From Stramonita haemastoma (Eukaryota; Mollusca; Gastropoda; Neogastropoda; Muricidae): a stretch of 64,000 bases of DNA. The stretch spans positions 65,147,824 to 65,211,823 of the forward strand of contig CM060322.1 in the NCBI GenBank assembly GCA_030674155.1. Direction: 5' to 3'. Shown here one piece after another: positions 19,391-32,049 of the stretch; within the stretch, counting starts at the first letter, position 1, and each line of letters opens with the position of its first letter. The notes under the pieces were generated by a model. That model was not told the origin of the DNA, searched no databases, and saw only the letters and a program-made list of their open reading frames with translations. The translations under genes and the position numbers were made by a program.

Positions 19391-22198
19391 ATGCATTCAA
19401 GACACAACACGTGGCCCTCTAAGGAAGGCCTACGAATTTGTCACTTAAATATAAATCATGCAGTCAATAACATTGAAGACATATCAACACTTATTAGAAA
19501 CCATGGCAAACCATTTCACATACTAGGGCTATCTGAATCAAGACTCTCGAAGCACATAGTAGACACTGATTTATATATCCCAGGATATAAAATCATACGA
19601 AAGGATCCACAAAGGCAAAAAGAAACAGGAATCATCATATACATTAGTGAATCTATAACATTCAAGCGTCTCATTCATCTTGAACATTGTGATGTAGAAT
19701 CTGTCTGGTTTGATATCTCCATGAAAGGTTCACCACCTATTGCAATGGGATTCTGCTATAGGAATCCAGCAGAAAGAAAAAATTGGATAGACAAGTTTGA
19801 CGAAATGATGAATGTAGTTCTATTAGAATCCAGGGAAGTAATACTACTAGGTGATTTTAATATTGATCTAACAAAAGTAAATGATATATGGACGCAAATT
19901 ACTAATTCATTCAACCTTCACCAACTAGTTAGTTTACCCACAAGAGTCACACCAAATTCAAGCACAATAATTGATCACATCTACATATCAAATCCAAAAA
20001 ACATCATAGAAACATGTGTCCCTGTCTGTAACTGCAGCGATCACTACCCAGTCTGTACTACATGGTCAAAAAAAGGAGCAAAAATTCCCAAACCTGGACA
20101 TAAAACCATAACATATCGTTCTTTTGCAAAATTTAATGAACAGCTTTTCCTTCTTGATCTAAGTAACTCTATGCTCTCAGAAACATTAAACATTACTGAT
20201 CCAGACAGGGCCATTGAATTCTGGATAAAAACCTTCACTGAAATCTACAACAAACATGCTCCACTTAAAACCATAAGGGTCAAACATGTCCCCAAACCGC
20301 CTTGGATTATAAAAGAACTAGAAGAAGCATGTTATCTTAGAGATTTATTAAAAAAACCCATAAATATCATGAAGAGTCAAATAGATTACGAAATGCCATA
20401 AACTCACAGAAACGTCAAGAAAAAAAGAAATATTTCCAAGATTTACTGTCTTCCAAACAAAACTCAAAAATTATTTGGTGGGCCATAAATCAAATAACAA
20501 ATAAACAATAATCTTCCAAATCAAATGTAATCAAAGATGTTACTGCTGAACAACTCAACAATCATTTCATAAACGTCCCTACTAACGTTGTTAAAATGAT
20601 GATTCAAAATCCAATAACCTCAACACATTAAGACAATACTGCCAAGACAAGCATATTCCGTCAAAACTTCACATACCATTCATTTCAGTTTTTGAGGTCT
20701 ATAATTATTTAATTCACCTCAAACAATCAAGGACACGAGGTCTTGATGGAATAGACAGCAGAATTCTGAAACTGTCAGCTCCAGTTATCATAGACACCCT
20801 AACATATATATATATAACCAATGTCTTGAAAAGAACTATTTCCCCAATGCCTTCAAAACTGCTAAAGTAATCCCCATCCACAAATCTGGTGACACTTCAG
20901 ATCCCTCAAATTATAGGCCAATCTCTATTATATCCCTGCTTTCAAAACCCCTGGAAAAACATATAAATAAACACTTAGTCCATCATATAGACACTAACGA
21001 CCTTCTTCACCCTAATCAATCAGGATTCAGACAAAATCACTCATGTCATACTGCACTGACTAGTCTCATAGACAATTGGCTATCAAACATTAATGAAAAC
21101 AAATTTTGTGGAGTATTATTTGTAGATTTCAAAAAAGCATTTGATACTATTGACCACACACTTCTCATCAGAAAGCTAGACCTGTACAATCTATCATCAA
21201 ATAGTCTAGAACTACTCGCTTCTTATCTTAAAAACAGACAACAGTGTGTCTCAACAACTCCATCCACATCCAATCTAAAACCCATTCAATATGGAGTACC
21301 ACAGGGATCTATACTAGGACCTATTCTCTTTTCCTTATACATAAATGACCTTCCTCTACTTATCAAATCTAAATGTGAACTATTTGCTGATGATACAACC
21401 ATACATACAAACCATAACGACATTGACTCTCTTGCAACCATATTACAACAAAGCTGCAATGATCTTGTCAAATGGACAGAACTGAACCATATGTCTATTC
21501 ACCCCCAAAAAACACAATGCATGCTTATCACCACCAGAAAAAAGCGACAAAATTTACCTCATAAGCAGTTTCCAATCCATATAAGAAAGGAAGCAATTGA
21601 ACAAACCTCTCATCACAAAGTTCTAGGAGTAAGAATCAATGACAATCTCAGCTGATTCTACCACATATCTCATCTATGCAAATATTTGTCCCAAAGAGTA
21701 TACCAGTTGACTAAAATTAAACATTTCCTTGACCACAATTCAAGGAAATTATTCTTCCAAGCTTACATACAATCCTCAATAGACTATGCCTCAACCCTCT
21801 GGGATTCTGCCGGTGCAAACACTATGAAACCATTACTAAGTCTGTATAAACGTGCTCTCAAACTTATCCTCCTGAAGAAAACAACCTTATTTGAAGTGGA
21901 TTATACTCAGTTAGATATTCTCCCCCTACAACAAAGACTAAAATATAACAAAGACATTTTTATGTTTAAGATAATGGCAGGAGCTGTCCCCACATCCTTA
22001 ATAGATGAGTTCGCAATGAATCATTCCAGAAATACTGAAAAGCCAAGTGTCCCAATCCCAAGAATAGACTTGTTTAAATCTAGTTTACTATACTCAGGCC
22101 CTGTGCTGTGGAACTCCCTTCCCGATTCAATTAAAGAGCATCAATCATTGACAACCTTCAAAAATCACCTTCTAAACCACTTGATGCACCAAAAATAA
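19391..22198 (+). pseudogene. C1 ORF2: endonuclease and reverse transcriptase
   Basis: ATG 19391 opens a 336-codon frame. It holds the endonuclease with 'RICHLNINHAVNN', 'LGLSESRLS' (catalytic Glu), 'LLGDFNIDLT' (about 19849-19878), 'IIDHIYIS' and 'CSDHYPVC' (catalytic Asp-His, about 20035-20055). The frame stops at 20399-20401. RT sequence follows in several frames: 'IPIHKSGDTSDPSNYRPIS'-type region (about 20865-20925), 'LFVDFKKAFDTIDH' (about 21117-21158), 'GVPQGSILGPILFSLYINDL' (about 21293-21352) and 'CELFADDTTIHT' (about 21374-21409). FADD is intact. A TGA at 21653-21655 interrupts, and the C-terminal frame 21686-22198 ends the ORF. The enzyme would carry out target-primed reverse transcription. 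At least three lesions are present. Confidence 0.88.
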
Positions 22199-22247
22199 TA
22201 AACCAATTATATCCCCTTCTCCTTCTCCCCCTTCTCCTTCTCCCTCC

Positions 22248-22249
<2 letters not shown>

Positions 22250-22331
<82 letters not shown>

Positions 22332-22340
22332 GTGTGTGTT

Positions 22341-22415
<75 letters not shown>

Positions 22416-22424
22416 GTGTGTGTT

Positions 22425-22482
<58 letters not shown>

Positions 22483-22484
22483 TT

Positions 22485-22549
<65 letters not shown>

Positions 22550-22731
22550 TAAGAGAGAGAGAGAGAGTGTGTGAGAGTGTGTGTGTGTGAGTTGGGGTTT
22601 TTTGTTGTTCTTCCTCCGTTTTATCAAAACTTATGTTATATGAGACTATTTTGATGCTAGATGGTGGTGGATTGATGTTTTCAGTCATTAGCCTCATCAT
22701 ATTCTCTGTTTGCTCTTTAATTATTGCGCCC

Positions 22732-22802
<71 letters not shown>

Positions 22803-22820
22803 TGTGTGTGTGTGTGTGAG
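22250..22820. repeat. Long (GT)n arrays in C1 3' UTR
   Basis: (GT)n at 22250-22548 with a repeated interruption (TGCGTGTGTGTGTGTTTGCG at about 22325 and 22410, related TTTGTTTGCG at 22478), then GAGA and a short unique piece, and a second (GT)n at 22733-22800. The regular spacing of the interruptions shows that an approximately 84 bp block was itself duplicated. Confidence 0.92.
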
Positions 22821-23790
22821 TTGGGTTTGTTGTTGTTGTTGTTCTTTCCCCCCTTTTATCAAAACTTATGTTGTATGGGACTATTTTGATGACAGATGAT
22901 GGTGGATTGATGTTTTCAGTCATTCAACCTCATCATATTCTCATGTTTGCTCCTTTTTTTTCTTTTTTTTGTTGTTGCTTTGTTTGTTTATTTGTTTTTT
23001 GTTTGTTTTGTTTTTGTTTTATTATCCAAATCAAAATAATCATTGATTCTTACTCCATATTTCGTTTCTGAATGAGTGCCTTTTTATAACATTACCTTAA
23101 TATTGTATCTCTGTCGTATTCCTTACCTGTTGTTGTTGTTCTTTCTCCCCTTTATCAAAATCTTATGTTTTATGGGACTTATTTGATGTTAGATGGTGGT
23201 GGATTGATGTTTTCAGTCATTTAACCTCATCATATTTTCATGTTTACTCTTAATTATTGCGCCTTTTCTTTGTTTTGTTTTGTTTTTGTTTGTTCTTTGT
23301 TTTTCTTGCTTTCTTTATTCAACTCAAAATCATCATTGATTCTTACTTCTCATTTTCGTTTCTGAATCAGTGACTTTATAACATTACCTTAATATTGTAT
23401 CTCTGTGTTAATTCTTGCCTGTTGTTTGATACTTGGTATGGTTCCTTACTTTTGGTATTTGGATCATTATAATTGTTGATTTTGTTTATATTTTTATTCG
23501 CAGTATCTCCCCCCCTCCAATAAGGATATTAGTTTTTTTTTTTAAATTTTCCCCCTTTTATCCAAATGTATGATTTATATCACATGTATAACTTTTGACA
23601 GATGGTGGTGGATTGATGTTTTCAGTTGTTTATTCTCTCCTCTTGTTTGCTCCTTACCTATTAACACTTTTCTATTCTTTCATTATTAAAATCTTTTATT
23701 GTGACTTCTGATTTTTGTCTTCTGATCGAGTGCATTTTTATTACCCTATCATATATAGTGTCCTTATTCTTGTGTGTTGTTTGGTTTGCG
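22605..23790 (+). repeat. C1 3' UTR tandem units (about four diverged copies)
   Basis: The block TTTATCAAAACTTATGTT...GGTGGTGGATTGATGTTTTCAG begins at about 22619, 22855, 23151 and 23563. A second block, TCATTGATTCTTACT...CATTACCTTAATATTGTATC, follows at about 23039 and 23330, with a more diverged version at about 23690. Unit length varies from about 240 to 410 bp because of internal microsatellites. Confidence 0.85.
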
Positions 23791-23840
23791 TAAAGCTTTA
23801 TTGTTTAGTATCTTTTCAACTTGATGTATCCCTGAAAAGG

Positions 23841-24130
<290 letters not shown>

Positions 24131-24164
24131 CATCAAGACACTCACATATACATACTTTCATAGG

Positions 24165-24990
24165 TTCAGCTTTTGTAATACCATCGCTTAAAGTAGAAAA
24201 ATGTTATTATGTTGGTAAACATCATTCGATATTCAGAGCTGAGCTAATAGCAATTTTAATGGCTCTTAACCATATTCTCGATCTTCGGCTGGATATATTT
24301 CAAACTTTACTTTGCGTTGATTCTAAATCGGTACTCTACGCATTAAAATCCACAAGTTCTAAGAAAAAGTCTAAAGTTATATTAGAGATCAATCATATTA
24401 TACATGTTTTAGCTTTAATGGGTATTTATGTCACTTTCTGTTAGGTACCTTCTCATGTGGGATTCTTACCAAATGAGTGGGCTGACAGCTGCAAAGCGAG
24501 GTGCAAAACATGGAGAGGATTCTGTAGAACTACACGTTCCATTATCTTTACAAGAAAGCCATCACTTACTAGAAGAGGCATCGTGGAGCAGGGCCAAAAA
24601 GGCTTATTATCCAAAGGAGCGCATATCAGAAAGGTCTTCATTCACTGTCCCTAATTTAAAGGATATCGATCGCTCTGAGATCAATACAAGTTTTTTCACG
24701 GCAAGAAAGGTTAGGGCTTTATTTTTTCGGATAAAACTGAATGCGTTCATCACTAAATATAGCAAAAATATAAAATGTTTGTGGGGTGAGAAAATTACAA
24801 ACAGTTACATATTTTTTTAATGTAAGAGTCTAAAACCATTCTTACCCTCTTTCTCGGAAAAACCTCGGATAAGATTTTAAAAAATCTTAATTTGGCATTT
24901 CGTATAACAAAATCTTTAATGAATAGTTCTTTAGGAAATTTGTTATAGTTTTAAGTCATACTAGCATTTGTTATGTAGGCCCCTATTTAC
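24165..24990 (+). pseudogene. I-like LINE fragment: RNase H and C-terminal zinc-finger region
   Basis: The frame up to 24442 reads 'FRAELIAILMALNHILDLRL' (RNase H Glu) and 'LLCVDSKSVLYALKS' (Asp). It continues in another frame with 'VPSHVGFLPNEWAD' (about 24447-24488), the His/Asp end of the RNase H domain. Downstream 'KVRALFFRIKLNAFITKYS' and a degenerate finger follow to about 24990. The domain order RNase H then finger at the C-terminus is that of the I group. The copy is 5'-truncated and has at least two frameshifts. The same C-terminal region occurs on the minus strand at 37440-37810. Confidence 0.82.
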
Positions 24991-25020
24991 TTGTTGTTAT
25001 CACTGTTTAGCCCAAATCTA

Positions 25021-25157
25021 TGGATCGGTGGTCTAGGTGGTCACGTGCCTTGCCTAGAAAGCAAAAAGTCCGGGTCGGAGTGTGCGGGGTTCGTACCCCG
25101 TTTGGACCCAAAACTTTTTCCCCATCCATTAGACAATGAGTGGTGGTCTGGGCGCTA

Positions 25158-25188
<31 letters not shown>

Positions 25189-25443
25189 CGTGTGTTACAC
25201 ATCACAATTTAGCGCACGTAAAAGAACCCACGGCAACAAGGGGGTTGTCCCTGGCAAAATTCTGTAGAAAAAATCCACTCTGATAGGGAAACAAATATAC
25301 TTGCATGCAGGAAAAAGAAAAAAAAATGGGTAGGCGCTGCACATGTGGCGACGCGCTCTCCCCGGGGAGAGCAGCCCGAATTTCACGCAGAGAAATCTGC
25401 CGTGACATAAAGTGGTACAAAATACAAATACAAAATACAAAAA
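25021..25443 (+). mobile_element. tRNA-derived SINE, full-length copy (S1a)
   Basis: A-box-like TGGTCTAGGTGG (25029-25040) and B box GGTTCGTACCC (25088-25098) form a polymerase III promoter. The body contains TCGGATGAGACGATAAACCG and AAAGAACCCACGGCAACAAG, which I recognise from conserved-core SINEs of molluscs. A palindromic GCTCTCCCCGGGGAGAGC (25347-25364) lies near the 3' end, and the tail is a run of ATACAAA. A diverged second copy lies at 28327-28692 on the other strand. Frames here are not genes. Confidence 0.85.
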
Positions 25444-25577
25444 TGTACTGTATACATTATTAAGAAAAAGACACCCATTTTACTGCACTCATCCATCAAC
25501 ATACTAGACCCTCCCCTTCCCTTCCCATCGTCTAATATCACTTTGAGTGAACAGACGTAAAATCGAAGCAACAACAA

Positions 25578-25626
25578 CACACACATACACACACACACAC
25601 ATACACACACACACAACACACACACA

Positions 25627-25671
<45 letters not shown>

Positions 25672-25695
25672 ACACCACACACACACACACACTAC

Positions 25696-25774
<79 letters not shown>

Positions 25775-25806
25775 CACACACACACACACACACACACCAC
25801 ACACAC

Positions 25807-25872
<66 letters not shown>
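25578..25872. repeat. (CA)n array with CACCACA interruptions
   Basis: About 295 bp of (CA)n broken by ACCACAC, CTACCACAT and CTACAC steps. Any frame is dipeptide repeat only. Confidence 0.95.
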
Positions 25873-25873
<1 letters not shown>

Positions 25874-26024
25874 TACACACAATCTTACCCTGGTCAGTGT
25901 CAAGAGATTCTTCAGGCAAAGGAGGCAGGTGCGGGGCAGGTGTCAGGAGGTGAGGCAGGTGTGCAGGAGGGACAGGGGCGGGAGTTGACTGTGCAGGGCT
26001 GCCTCTGTCCAGTGTCCTGGCGCT

Positions 26025-26285
26025 GTGGAAAGCCTGTGCCAACACAGTGCCACCTTTAACACCTGGCCAATCGTGCCATCACAGTGCCACCTTTAACACC
26101 TGGCCAAGCTTAGGCCAAGGCATGTCAACAGCCTGTGCCAACACGGTGCCAGATGTAACACCTGGCAATGCTGAGGCCAAGGCATGTCAATAGCCTATGC
26201 CGTTACAACACCAGCTTCAACACCTGGCCAATCTGAGGCCAAGGCATGTCAACAGCCTGTGCCGTTACAACAACAGCTCTGTGTA
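26025..26285. repeat. Minisatellite, about 65 bp unit, four copies
   Basis: Repeated ACACCTGGCCAA...GAGGCCAAGGCATGTCAACA and CCTGTGCC...ACAACACCAG, starting near 26029, 26095, 26160 and 26220. It lies at the 5' edge of the Rex1-like LINE. Confidence 0.8.
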
Positions 26286-27900
26286 TTAAAGCTGCTGTTT
26301 CACAGGCTAGACATGCCTATAAACGTCAAATAGAAGACAAGTTTGCCAGGAACAATTTTCGTACTGCCTGGGAGGGCATCAAAAATATGTCAGCAGTAAA
26401 CATGGCAGCTGCCCCACATAGGTCAAAAATCAGTCTGAAGGGGGTATGTGATAACAACTTACCAGACCATTTAAACGCATTTTTCACTTGCTTTGATAAG
26501 CATGATTTTTCAGAGGAAATAAATGGCCTGAAGCAATCTCTACTTTTTGAGAATTGCGTCAGTATTGATAAAGGAGTTATCTGTAAGCACATTAAGGCAC
26601 TAAACATGAACAAATCTCCTGGGCCAGATGGTATATGCGGTAGAACCCTTACGTTCTGTGTCACTGAGCTTGTAAGTGTCTTTTGAGCACCTGTTCCAGG
26701 CCTCACTGGACACTTGCCAGATACCAAGTATTTGGAAGACTTCCAATGTTATACCTCTTCCAAATAAACTCAATCCTACTCGGCCTAACAATTTTAGACT
26801 TGTAGTTCTCACATCACTTGTGATGAAAACATAAGAAAAGATCATTCTCTCCACTACAGAAAAAGATCTTGACCCACTACAATTTGTGTACAGGTCTAGA
26901 AGGGGTATTGAAGATGCCAAACTATTCATTTTGAACAAGCTGTACAGCCACTTGGAAACACCTGATTCTCATGCCAGAATATTGTTTGCTGACTTTAGCT
27001 GAACTCTCAATACAATGCAGCCTCACATTCTGGTTAATATAATACTTTCAAAATTTGAGATAGACAATAAACTTGTTTGTTGGCTGATTGAATTTTTAAC
27101 TGACATGCCACAGCATGTTTTTGCCAACAAAATATCTACATTGGTTAGATACACCTGCACTGGTTCTCCTCATGGCTGCGTCCTCTCGCTACTTCTATAC
27201 ATTCTATACACTGATGACTGCAGAAGCAGCTATGAAATTTCAATTCTGGTAAAATTTGCAGACCACAGTGCTCTTTGTCTCTCTTATCTGCAACAGTCCT
27301 AGACCATGGTCAAGCCCTCACCAAGCTCCTACATTGGTGTGATGAGGCCTATCTGGAGCTAATTATTTCTAAAACTAAAGATCTTGGATTTCAGAAGATT
27401 GGATCACACTTCTGAGAATGCCACCATCCATAATCAAGAAGTTAAAGACATTTTGAAATACAAATATCTTGGAACTGTCTTTGACCATGAGTTATATTGG
27501 GACGCTAACACTGATGCTATTGGCAAAAAGGAGCAACAACGTGTGTATTTTGTAAGGAAGCGTTACTCAGTTTTTGTTGACAACAAGATTCTTTCTTTGT
27601 TTTACAAGTCTTACATAGAGAGCGTTCTAAGTTTAGTTTTCAATTGTTGGTACAAAAACCTAGTATTAAAAATAAGAATGGTCTTCAGAGATTGTGAGAA
27701 TCAGCTAAAAAATAATGGAAAAGAACAAAGAGATCTCAAGTCGTTTTGTAATCAGCAGTTTGTACACAAAGCAACTGCTATTTTGACTATTCCTCCCAAG
27801 ATTTGTTTTCAGAATTTCAATTGTTGCCTTCAGGATGTAGTTTTCAATGCCACAACAGCAAAACAAACAGAAAAAGAATTTCCTTTGAGCCAGTAGCCAT
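26286..27900 (+). pseudogene. Rex1-like reverse transcriptase
   Basis: 'RHAYKRQIEDKFARNNFRTA' and 'DHLNAFFTCFDKHDFSEEI' precede the fingers motif 'ALNMNKSPGPDGICG' (about 26599-26643). After a stop at 26684-26686 the RT is read from other frames: 'LDPLQF' near 26865, 'ARILFADFS' (about 26977-27000; first catalytic Asp) where a TGA replaces the next codon, 'MQPHILVNIILSKFEIDNKL' (about 27015-27075), 'GSPHGCVLS' (about 27162-27190; PQG turn changed to PHG) and 'VKFADHSALC' (about 27249-27280), where the second Asp of FADD is His. Thumb sequence 'DILKYKYLGTVFDHELYWD' runs to about 27500, and the C-terminus to 27896. The FADD-to-FADH change and the stops make it inactive. Confidence 0.83.
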
Positions 27901-28080
27901 CCCAGTTCTAAACACATAATAACACTCACTACTCACCCTTTTTTCTTTTCTTTTTTTTTTACTTCTGTGATGCACATGTACTCATAAAATAAGTATGTAA
28001 AATTTTTGGCTTTATTAATTTTTTTAATTGCTTGTAAAGTCATGTCTTTCTAGTCAATCGTTTTAAAAATTGTATTTATT

Positions 28081-28143
<63 letters not shown>
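28081..28143. repeat. (GT)n microsatellite
   Basis: Uninterrupted (TG)n of about 62 bp within the 3' UTR of the Rex1-like LINE. Confidence 0.95.
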
Positions 28144-28145
<2 letters not shown>

Positions 28146-28326
28146 TGCATGCGCGCGCGTAGAGTGTGAGTGTTTATGATATTTTTATTCGAAGCGTATA
28201 ATAATTGAACAAATATGAAATATAGCTATCGTGTGTATTTTGATTATGATTCGTATCAGTATTCCTGTCAGTATTGTAATTGTCCTTCAGGGATGATTAA
28301 AGTGTTTTTCACTTCACTTGACTTGA

Positions 28327-28692
28327 CTTTATTGTATTGCAGCCAACTGTCAATCACATGTCTTTAACTAGAGCTGCCCGAAGCCACAAGAGCTGCACCA
28401 CTCATCTAACAAAAGCAAAATACTGTTGCAGTGTACTTGTTTCCTTATGAAACTGACCCTTTTCTGCAATAGTTTGCCAGGGACAACTCTCTTATTGCTG
28501 TGAGGGTTATTTTTTTGTTTTTTTTTCATATTATGCTAAATGCCTAGTGCACACGAGGCCTTGGTTTATCATATCACTCAAAATACTAGCACCCAGACTA
28601 CCACTCAAGGTGTAATAGATGGGAGATAAGTTAATGTCCAAACAGCGCTCAGACCGAGACCTCTGGCTTTGTAGGCAGGTGTGTTGCCTTTA
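28327..28692 (-). mobile_element. Second copy of SINE S1, diverged and lacking its B box (S1b)
   Basis: Read on the minus strand, GAGTGGTAGTCTGGGTGCTA, ATGATAAACCAAGGC, AGAGTTGTCCCTGGCAAACT and TTCGGGCAGCTC align in order with S1a (25147-25440). In the head, GCAACACACCTGCCTA and GGTCTCGGTCTGAG align with the S1a head. The part corresponding to GGGTTCGTACCCC is deleted, so this copy has no B box. It directly abuts the 3' end of the Rex1-like LINE. Confidence 0.75.
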
Positions 28693-28989
28693 AAAAGTAC
28701 TGATCCCCCAAACAAGCATCACGTTGAGGGGAAAGAGAAGCAGCTGAACAGGGATGTGGTTTTTGTTGGCCACCCTTCTGTCTTCTCTCGTCTTCCCCTG
28801 TAAAGTTAGTCAGAAGTTGCCAGCAGCTGGACTTCACCTGGCTTCTTCCCAGTCCGTTATGGAAACACCTCACTGCAGTTTTCTGGCAGAGTGTCTTAGG
28901 CAAGGAGAACCTGGAATAGCCCTTCCTTCCCCCCCTCCCTCCTTTGGGTAGCAGTGTGCATGCAGAAGCCATCAACATCATCCCTCCAC

Positions 28990-29250
28990 CCTCCCCACCG
29001 GCCATGAGACCTGCTCCTCTGTGTAAAGGTAGATAGGTTTTTAACGTGGGTGCAGGGTGTTCTGCATGTGGTTACACAAGGGATCTCGCCTGCAAGTCTT
29101 ATCCACAGAATTTCTTGGAATGAAGTATGTGCCACTGTCAAGAGAAACACTCTATCAAAATAACATCTCAGTGCAGACTTAAACTTGGACCTCCAGATGC
29201 CACCAGACCGGGAGTTTGAAGCTTTAACCACTGGGCCATTCTGCTGCACA
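28990..29250 (-). mobile_element. tRNA-derived SINE-like sequence (S2)
   Basis: On the minus strand from 29250, AATGGCCCAGTGGTTAA is A-box-like and GCTTCAAACTCCC is one change from a B box, but only about 8 bases apart, so the head is internally deleted. The body (29035-29120) shares TTTTAACGTG...GTTCTGC and ATCCACAGAATTT with sequence at 59875-59960. Not a coding region, although a 155-codon frame overlaps it. Confidence 0.6.
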
Positions 29251-29456
29251 CACAGGTCAGCAGAAAAAGTGTAAAAGAAAGAAGAGCAGGAGTACTGGCT
29301 TGTTCCCCTGTCTGTCATTTTTTTTTCTTTTTCACAGGTAGTGGATGTAGCTGATGTTAGCAAACTGCATTTCTTTCCTTTGGAGGAAAGGCATAGTGCT
29401 AGTTAGTCTCTTTGATTAAAGAAAGGTTCTAGGTTAGTAACAGAAACAAAAGGATT

Positions 29457-29606
29457 TTGAAGAAGAAGAAGATTAGGATGGAGAAGAAAAAGAAGAAAAA
29501 GAGGAAGGAGGAGGAGGAGGAGGAGGAGGAGGAGGAGAAGAAGAAGAAGAAGAAGAAGAAGAAGAAGAAGAAGAGGAAGAGGAAGAGGAAGAAGAAGAAG
29601 AAGATT
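29457..29606. repeat. (GAA)n / (GGA)n purine tract
   Basis: About 150 bp of purine-only plus-strand sequence. It lies immediately 3' (in gene sense) of the macro-domain exon at 29617-29838, just inside the next intron. It could be the tail of a SINE that ends in GAA repeats (inference). Confidence 0.92.
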
Positions 29607-29616
29607 ACAGGTATAC

Positions 29617-29838
29617 CCGGAAGACGGAATGATCAGTCGAATAGACGACCACCCTGACCTCCCTCAGTGCCGTCATGGGGTGGGTCTGTTCAAAGCTTGA
29701 CACAGCCTGCAGCATGGTCTGGGCCACTTGGTCCACGGGGTAGCTCAGGATGCCCGTGCCCAGGGCAGGGAAAGCTATGGAGCGGCAGCTACGCTGGTCA
29801 GCCTCTAACAAACATGTCTTCACCACCTGCTGTAGTAT
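29617..29838 (-). CDS. Macro-domain host gene, exon 4: C-terminal half of macro domain
   Basis: A 222 bp exon, 74 codons, phase 0 at both ends. The acceptor reads TATGTTGCAG before 29838 and the donor TTCCGG/GTATAC after 29617. It encodes 'ILQQVVKTCLLEADQ', then the hallmark 'SIAFPALGTGILSYP' (the beta-strand plus the GTG loop that contacts the ADP-ribose phosphates), then 'VAQTMLQAVSSFEQTHP' and 'LREVRVVVYSTDHSVFR'. It completes the fold begun in exon 3 (40232-40459). The intron between them is 10,393 bp. Multi-macro PARP proteins (PARP14 type) are the nearest relatives I recognise, but no WWE or PARP catalytic exon is visible, so the protein class stays open. No stop codon interrupts it. 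Confidence 0.88.
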
Positions 29839-29892
29839 CTGCAACATACAATGGCCCTGGATACCCAATAGTGCCACAGCACTGGTTTCCAT

Positions 29893-30125
29893 AAACCCAA
29901 TACTGCCACAGCATCAGACTCCACATACCCAATACTGCCACATTACCAGTCATAGCATCAGACTCCACATACCCAATACTGCCACATTACCAGTCATAGC
30001 ATCAGACTCCAAATACCCAATACTGCCACATTACCAGTCATAGCATCAAACTCCACATACCCAATACTGCCAAAGCATCAGCCATAGCATCAAACTCCAC
30101 ATACCCAATACCCAATACCCAATGG
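29893..30125. repeat. Minisatellite, left part: CATCAGACTCCACATACCCA units
   Basis: Units built of CCACATACCCAATACTGCCA and CATAGCATCAGACT, with and without the block CATTACCAGT; period about 33-46 bp. Lies in the large intron of the macro-domain gene. The same array continues at 31139-31420. Confidence 0.88.
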
Positions 30126-31138
<1,013 letters not shown>

Positions 31139-31420
31139 ACTGCCACAGAATCAAACTCCACATACTCAATACTGCCACAGCATCAGCAATAGCATCAGAC
31201 TCCAGATACCCAATACTGCCATGGCATCAGATTCCACATACCCAATACTGCTATAGTATCAGACTCCACATACCCAATACTGCCATAGCATCAGCCTCCA
31301 CATACCCAATACTGCCATAGCAGCAAACTCCACATTCCCAATACTTCCACATCATCAGCCACAGCATCAGACTCCACATACCCAATACTGCCATAGCATC
31401 AGACTCAACATAAATAATCG
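31139..31420. repeat. Minisatellite, right part
   Basis: Continuation of the 29893-30125 array with the same CATCAGACTCCACATACCCA and AATACTGCCA words; ends where LINE A4 coding begins. Confidence 0.88.
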
Positions 31421-31423
31421 TGA

Positions 31424-32048
31424 TCAATTGTATATATCAGCAGGTACTGTAGCTTTGAGTAGCATATATAAAGGAAGTCTTTTGGAATCTTTACCAAACC
31501 TTTCACTCAAATCTTCATAGACAGGACAATGCAACAAAAACTGTTCTTCATTCTCTATTTGGTCTTTACATACAGGACATTGCTTAACTTTGTTTAAACT
31601 ATGATACCTCTGTGTATTATTGTTCAATGGTAAAACATTGGAACACACTTGTGTAACTGCAACGTGGAAACAATATGTATCCATTTCACTAATATACTTC
31701 TCTTATTCAAAAATAGTCTTAAAGTTTCTATAACCATCATATTGCATACGATTTCTAATGGTGCCTGTCCATTCCTGGGCAAACCAATCTACAATTCTCT
31801 GTTTAGAGACATGCAAGAACATTTGTATTTCTCATACTCCTTGGTTTAACCAAACAATATAATATCCAGTAAAACATAGCATTTCCCTGTTTTTAGAGAC
31901 CCAACATTGTTTGCCTTTTCTTTTTAAATCTAATTCTAACAACATATGTTAAGCTTTATGTGGCAATCTTTCAGAATCCATGTGTAATCATTTAAACCAG
32001 AATCTTATGCATGCAACGTATTTATTTACATACAGTGGGTACCTGCCA
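31424..32048 (-). pseudogene. A4 ORF2 C-terminal domain
   Basis: Begins with 'GRYPLYVNKYVACIRFWFK' next to the RTE-like insertion. It continues with 'MDSERLPHKAYHMLL', 'WLNQGV' and, in the last frame (31684-31424), 'KQCPVCKDQIENEEQFLLHC', a degenerate Cys/His finger that matches 'CPMCKC...VHFLFMC' of A1 and 'CPLCKQ...VHFVLCC' of A3. Two internal stops are present. Confidence 0.78.
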
Positions 32049-32049
32049 A

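Larger units (their letters stand above)
26286..28331 (+). mobile_element. Rex1-like (CR1-group) LINE, 5'-truncated
   Basis: RT coding (26286-27900) followed by a 3' UTR with (GT)n (28081-28143) and the end GGGATGATTAAAGTG...TTCACTTGACTTGAC (about 28290-28331). The RT wording ('NMNKSPGPDGICGRTL', 'TGSPHGCVLS') resembles the Rex1 branch of the CR1 group. Inserted next to, or carrying, the minisatellite at 26025-26285. Confidence 0.75.

Noticed and set aside
22158..22862. Thr-His, Cys-Val, Arg-Glu and Ser-Leu dipeptide frames (also at 4735-5904, 17032-18029, 23816-24191, 25383-26059, 39794-40235, 42138-43642, 58458-59368)
   Set aside because: Pure translations of dinucleotide and tetranucleotide microsatellites.
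24870..25440. tRNA gene at 25026-25100
   Set aside because: A and B boxes are present, but the arms do not pair as a tRNA, and a SINE body and ATACAAA tail follow.
28896..29363. 155-codon minus-strand frame as a downstream exon of the macro gene
   Set aside because: It coincides with SINE S2 and shows tRNA-like promoter boxes; no macro, WWE or PARP motif.
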